Shown piece after piece: positions 6,358-6,700 of a stretch of DNA of 6,700 bases. The DNA lies in assembly GCA_030591195.1 (NCBI GenBank), contig JAUVBO010000151.1, forward strand, positions 1 through 6,700, in the 5' to 3' direction. Numbering within the stretch: position 1 is the stretch's first letter; each line of letters starts with the position of its first letter. The DNA comes from Pseudomonadota bacterium. GTDB lineage: Bacteria > Myxococcota > Polyangia > GCA-2747355 > JACKDQ01. Both the position numbers and the translations under genes were made by a program. The notes under the pieces are model-generated. The model was given only the letters and a program-made list of their open reading frames with translations. It had not been told where the DNA came from and searched no databases.

Positions 6358-6700
6358 CTACATCGCGAAGAGGCGGAGGTAGAAGCCGAGGCTGATGCCC
6401 GAGAAGTCGAGGTCGTACTCGCCACCGGGTATTGCGAGCCCATGCTTGAGCTCGACCATGTTCTTTGCCTTGAGGTAGCGGTAGCGCAGCTCGACGCCGA
6501 GTCCCAGGGTCTTGCCGACCATGAAGTCAGCGCCGGCCATGCCGGTGAAGCCCACTCCCGAGTCCGCCTTGAAGTCGGGCAGCCCGGCGTTGATGCTCGG
6601 GCCTCCCAAGTCGAAGTACGAACGCGCGAAGAAGAAGATGCTCGGGCCCACCGCGCCATAGACGTAGATTCGATCGATCAGCGTGTAGTAGCCGCCGACG
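6358..6700 (-). CDS. Outer-membrane beta-barrel protein, C-terminal part (5' end outside window)
   Basis: The frame is open from the right edge to a TAG at 6360-6358, giving 113 visible residues starting VGGYYTLIDRIYVYG. A GTG codon at 6651 is internal, because the pattern continues upstream of it. The sequence shows short amphipathic strands with alternating hydrophobic residues separated by polar turns: RIYVYGAVGPSIFFFARSYF, GVGFTGMAGADFMVG, LGLGVELRYRYLKAK and a last strand ISLGFYLRLFAM. This is the layout of small barrels of the OmpW / OmpA-N-terminal / 'outer membrane beta-barrel domain' type, which sit in the outer membrane after Sec export and BAM insertion. The final residue is Met, with Phe third from the end, rather than the common terminal Phe. 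The signal peptide would be outside the window. It is on the same strand as the tubulin-like operon but 117 bp away, so co-transcription is uncertain. Its exact family cannot be decided from this fragment. Confidence 0.8.
   Translation of the reverse strand, partial: VGGYYTLIDRIYVYGAVGPSIFFFARSYFDLGGPSINAGLPDFKADSGVGFTGMAGADFMVGKTLGLGVELRYRYLKAKNMVELKHGLAIPGGEYDLDFSGISLGFYLRLFAM

Noticed and set aside
6358..6651. Beta-barrel gene starting at GTG 6651 as a complete 97-residue protein
   Set aside because: The frame continues upstream to the window edge with strand-like sequence (YYTLIDRIYVYGA) and there is no signal peptide after the GTG, so the gene is truncated by the window rather than short.

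Overview
The window is a GC-rich stretch (about two thirds or more G+C by eye) carrying four protein genes, all on the minus strand, so transcription runs from right to left. No RNA gene, CRISPR array, insertion sequence or phage gene is visible. The gene at the right edge encodes an outer-membrane-type beta-barrel, so the host is probably a diderm bacterium. Dense packing, strong G/C at third codon positions and GTG starts would suit a high-GC lineage such as Myxococcota, Acidobacteriota or another former deltaproteobacterial group. The sequence does not allow a firmer assignment.

Layout in the direction of transcription: (1) 6700-6358, the last 113 residues of a beta-barrel outer membrane protein that begins outside the window. 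(2) 6357-6241, a 117-bp intergenic gap with a relatively AT-rich patch, a weak hairpin and a strong Shine-Dalgarno site; this is the only plausible place for a promoter. (3) 6240-3046, a 1064-residue tubulin/FtsZ-superfamily protein with an intact glycine loop and an AGGTGSG signature. (4) 14 bp later, 3031-641, a 796-residue protein with a two-segment membrane hairpin in its middle. (5) Overlapping it by four bases (GTGA), 644 to the left edge, a multi-pass membrane protein of at least 214 residues whose far end lies outside the window.

Genes 3 to 5 look like one operon. The main discovery is that gene 4 is not an unrelated hypothetical. Several blocks in its N-terminal 250 residues and its last 70 residues can be laid, mostly without gaps, on the matching parts of the tubulin-like protein, in the same order, but the nucleotide-binding residues are lost. 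I read it as a degenerate, membrane-anchored paralogue (a pseudo-GTPase) of its neighbour. The proposed system is an active cytosolic tubulin-like GTPase, a membrane-tethered inactive relative that could recruit or cap it, and a polytopic membrane protein. This is in line with the published idea (Makarova and Koonin) that non-FtsZ families of the FtsZ/tubulin superfamily in bacteria and archaea take part in membrane remodelling. The pairing and the role are inference; the sequence parallels are directly visible.
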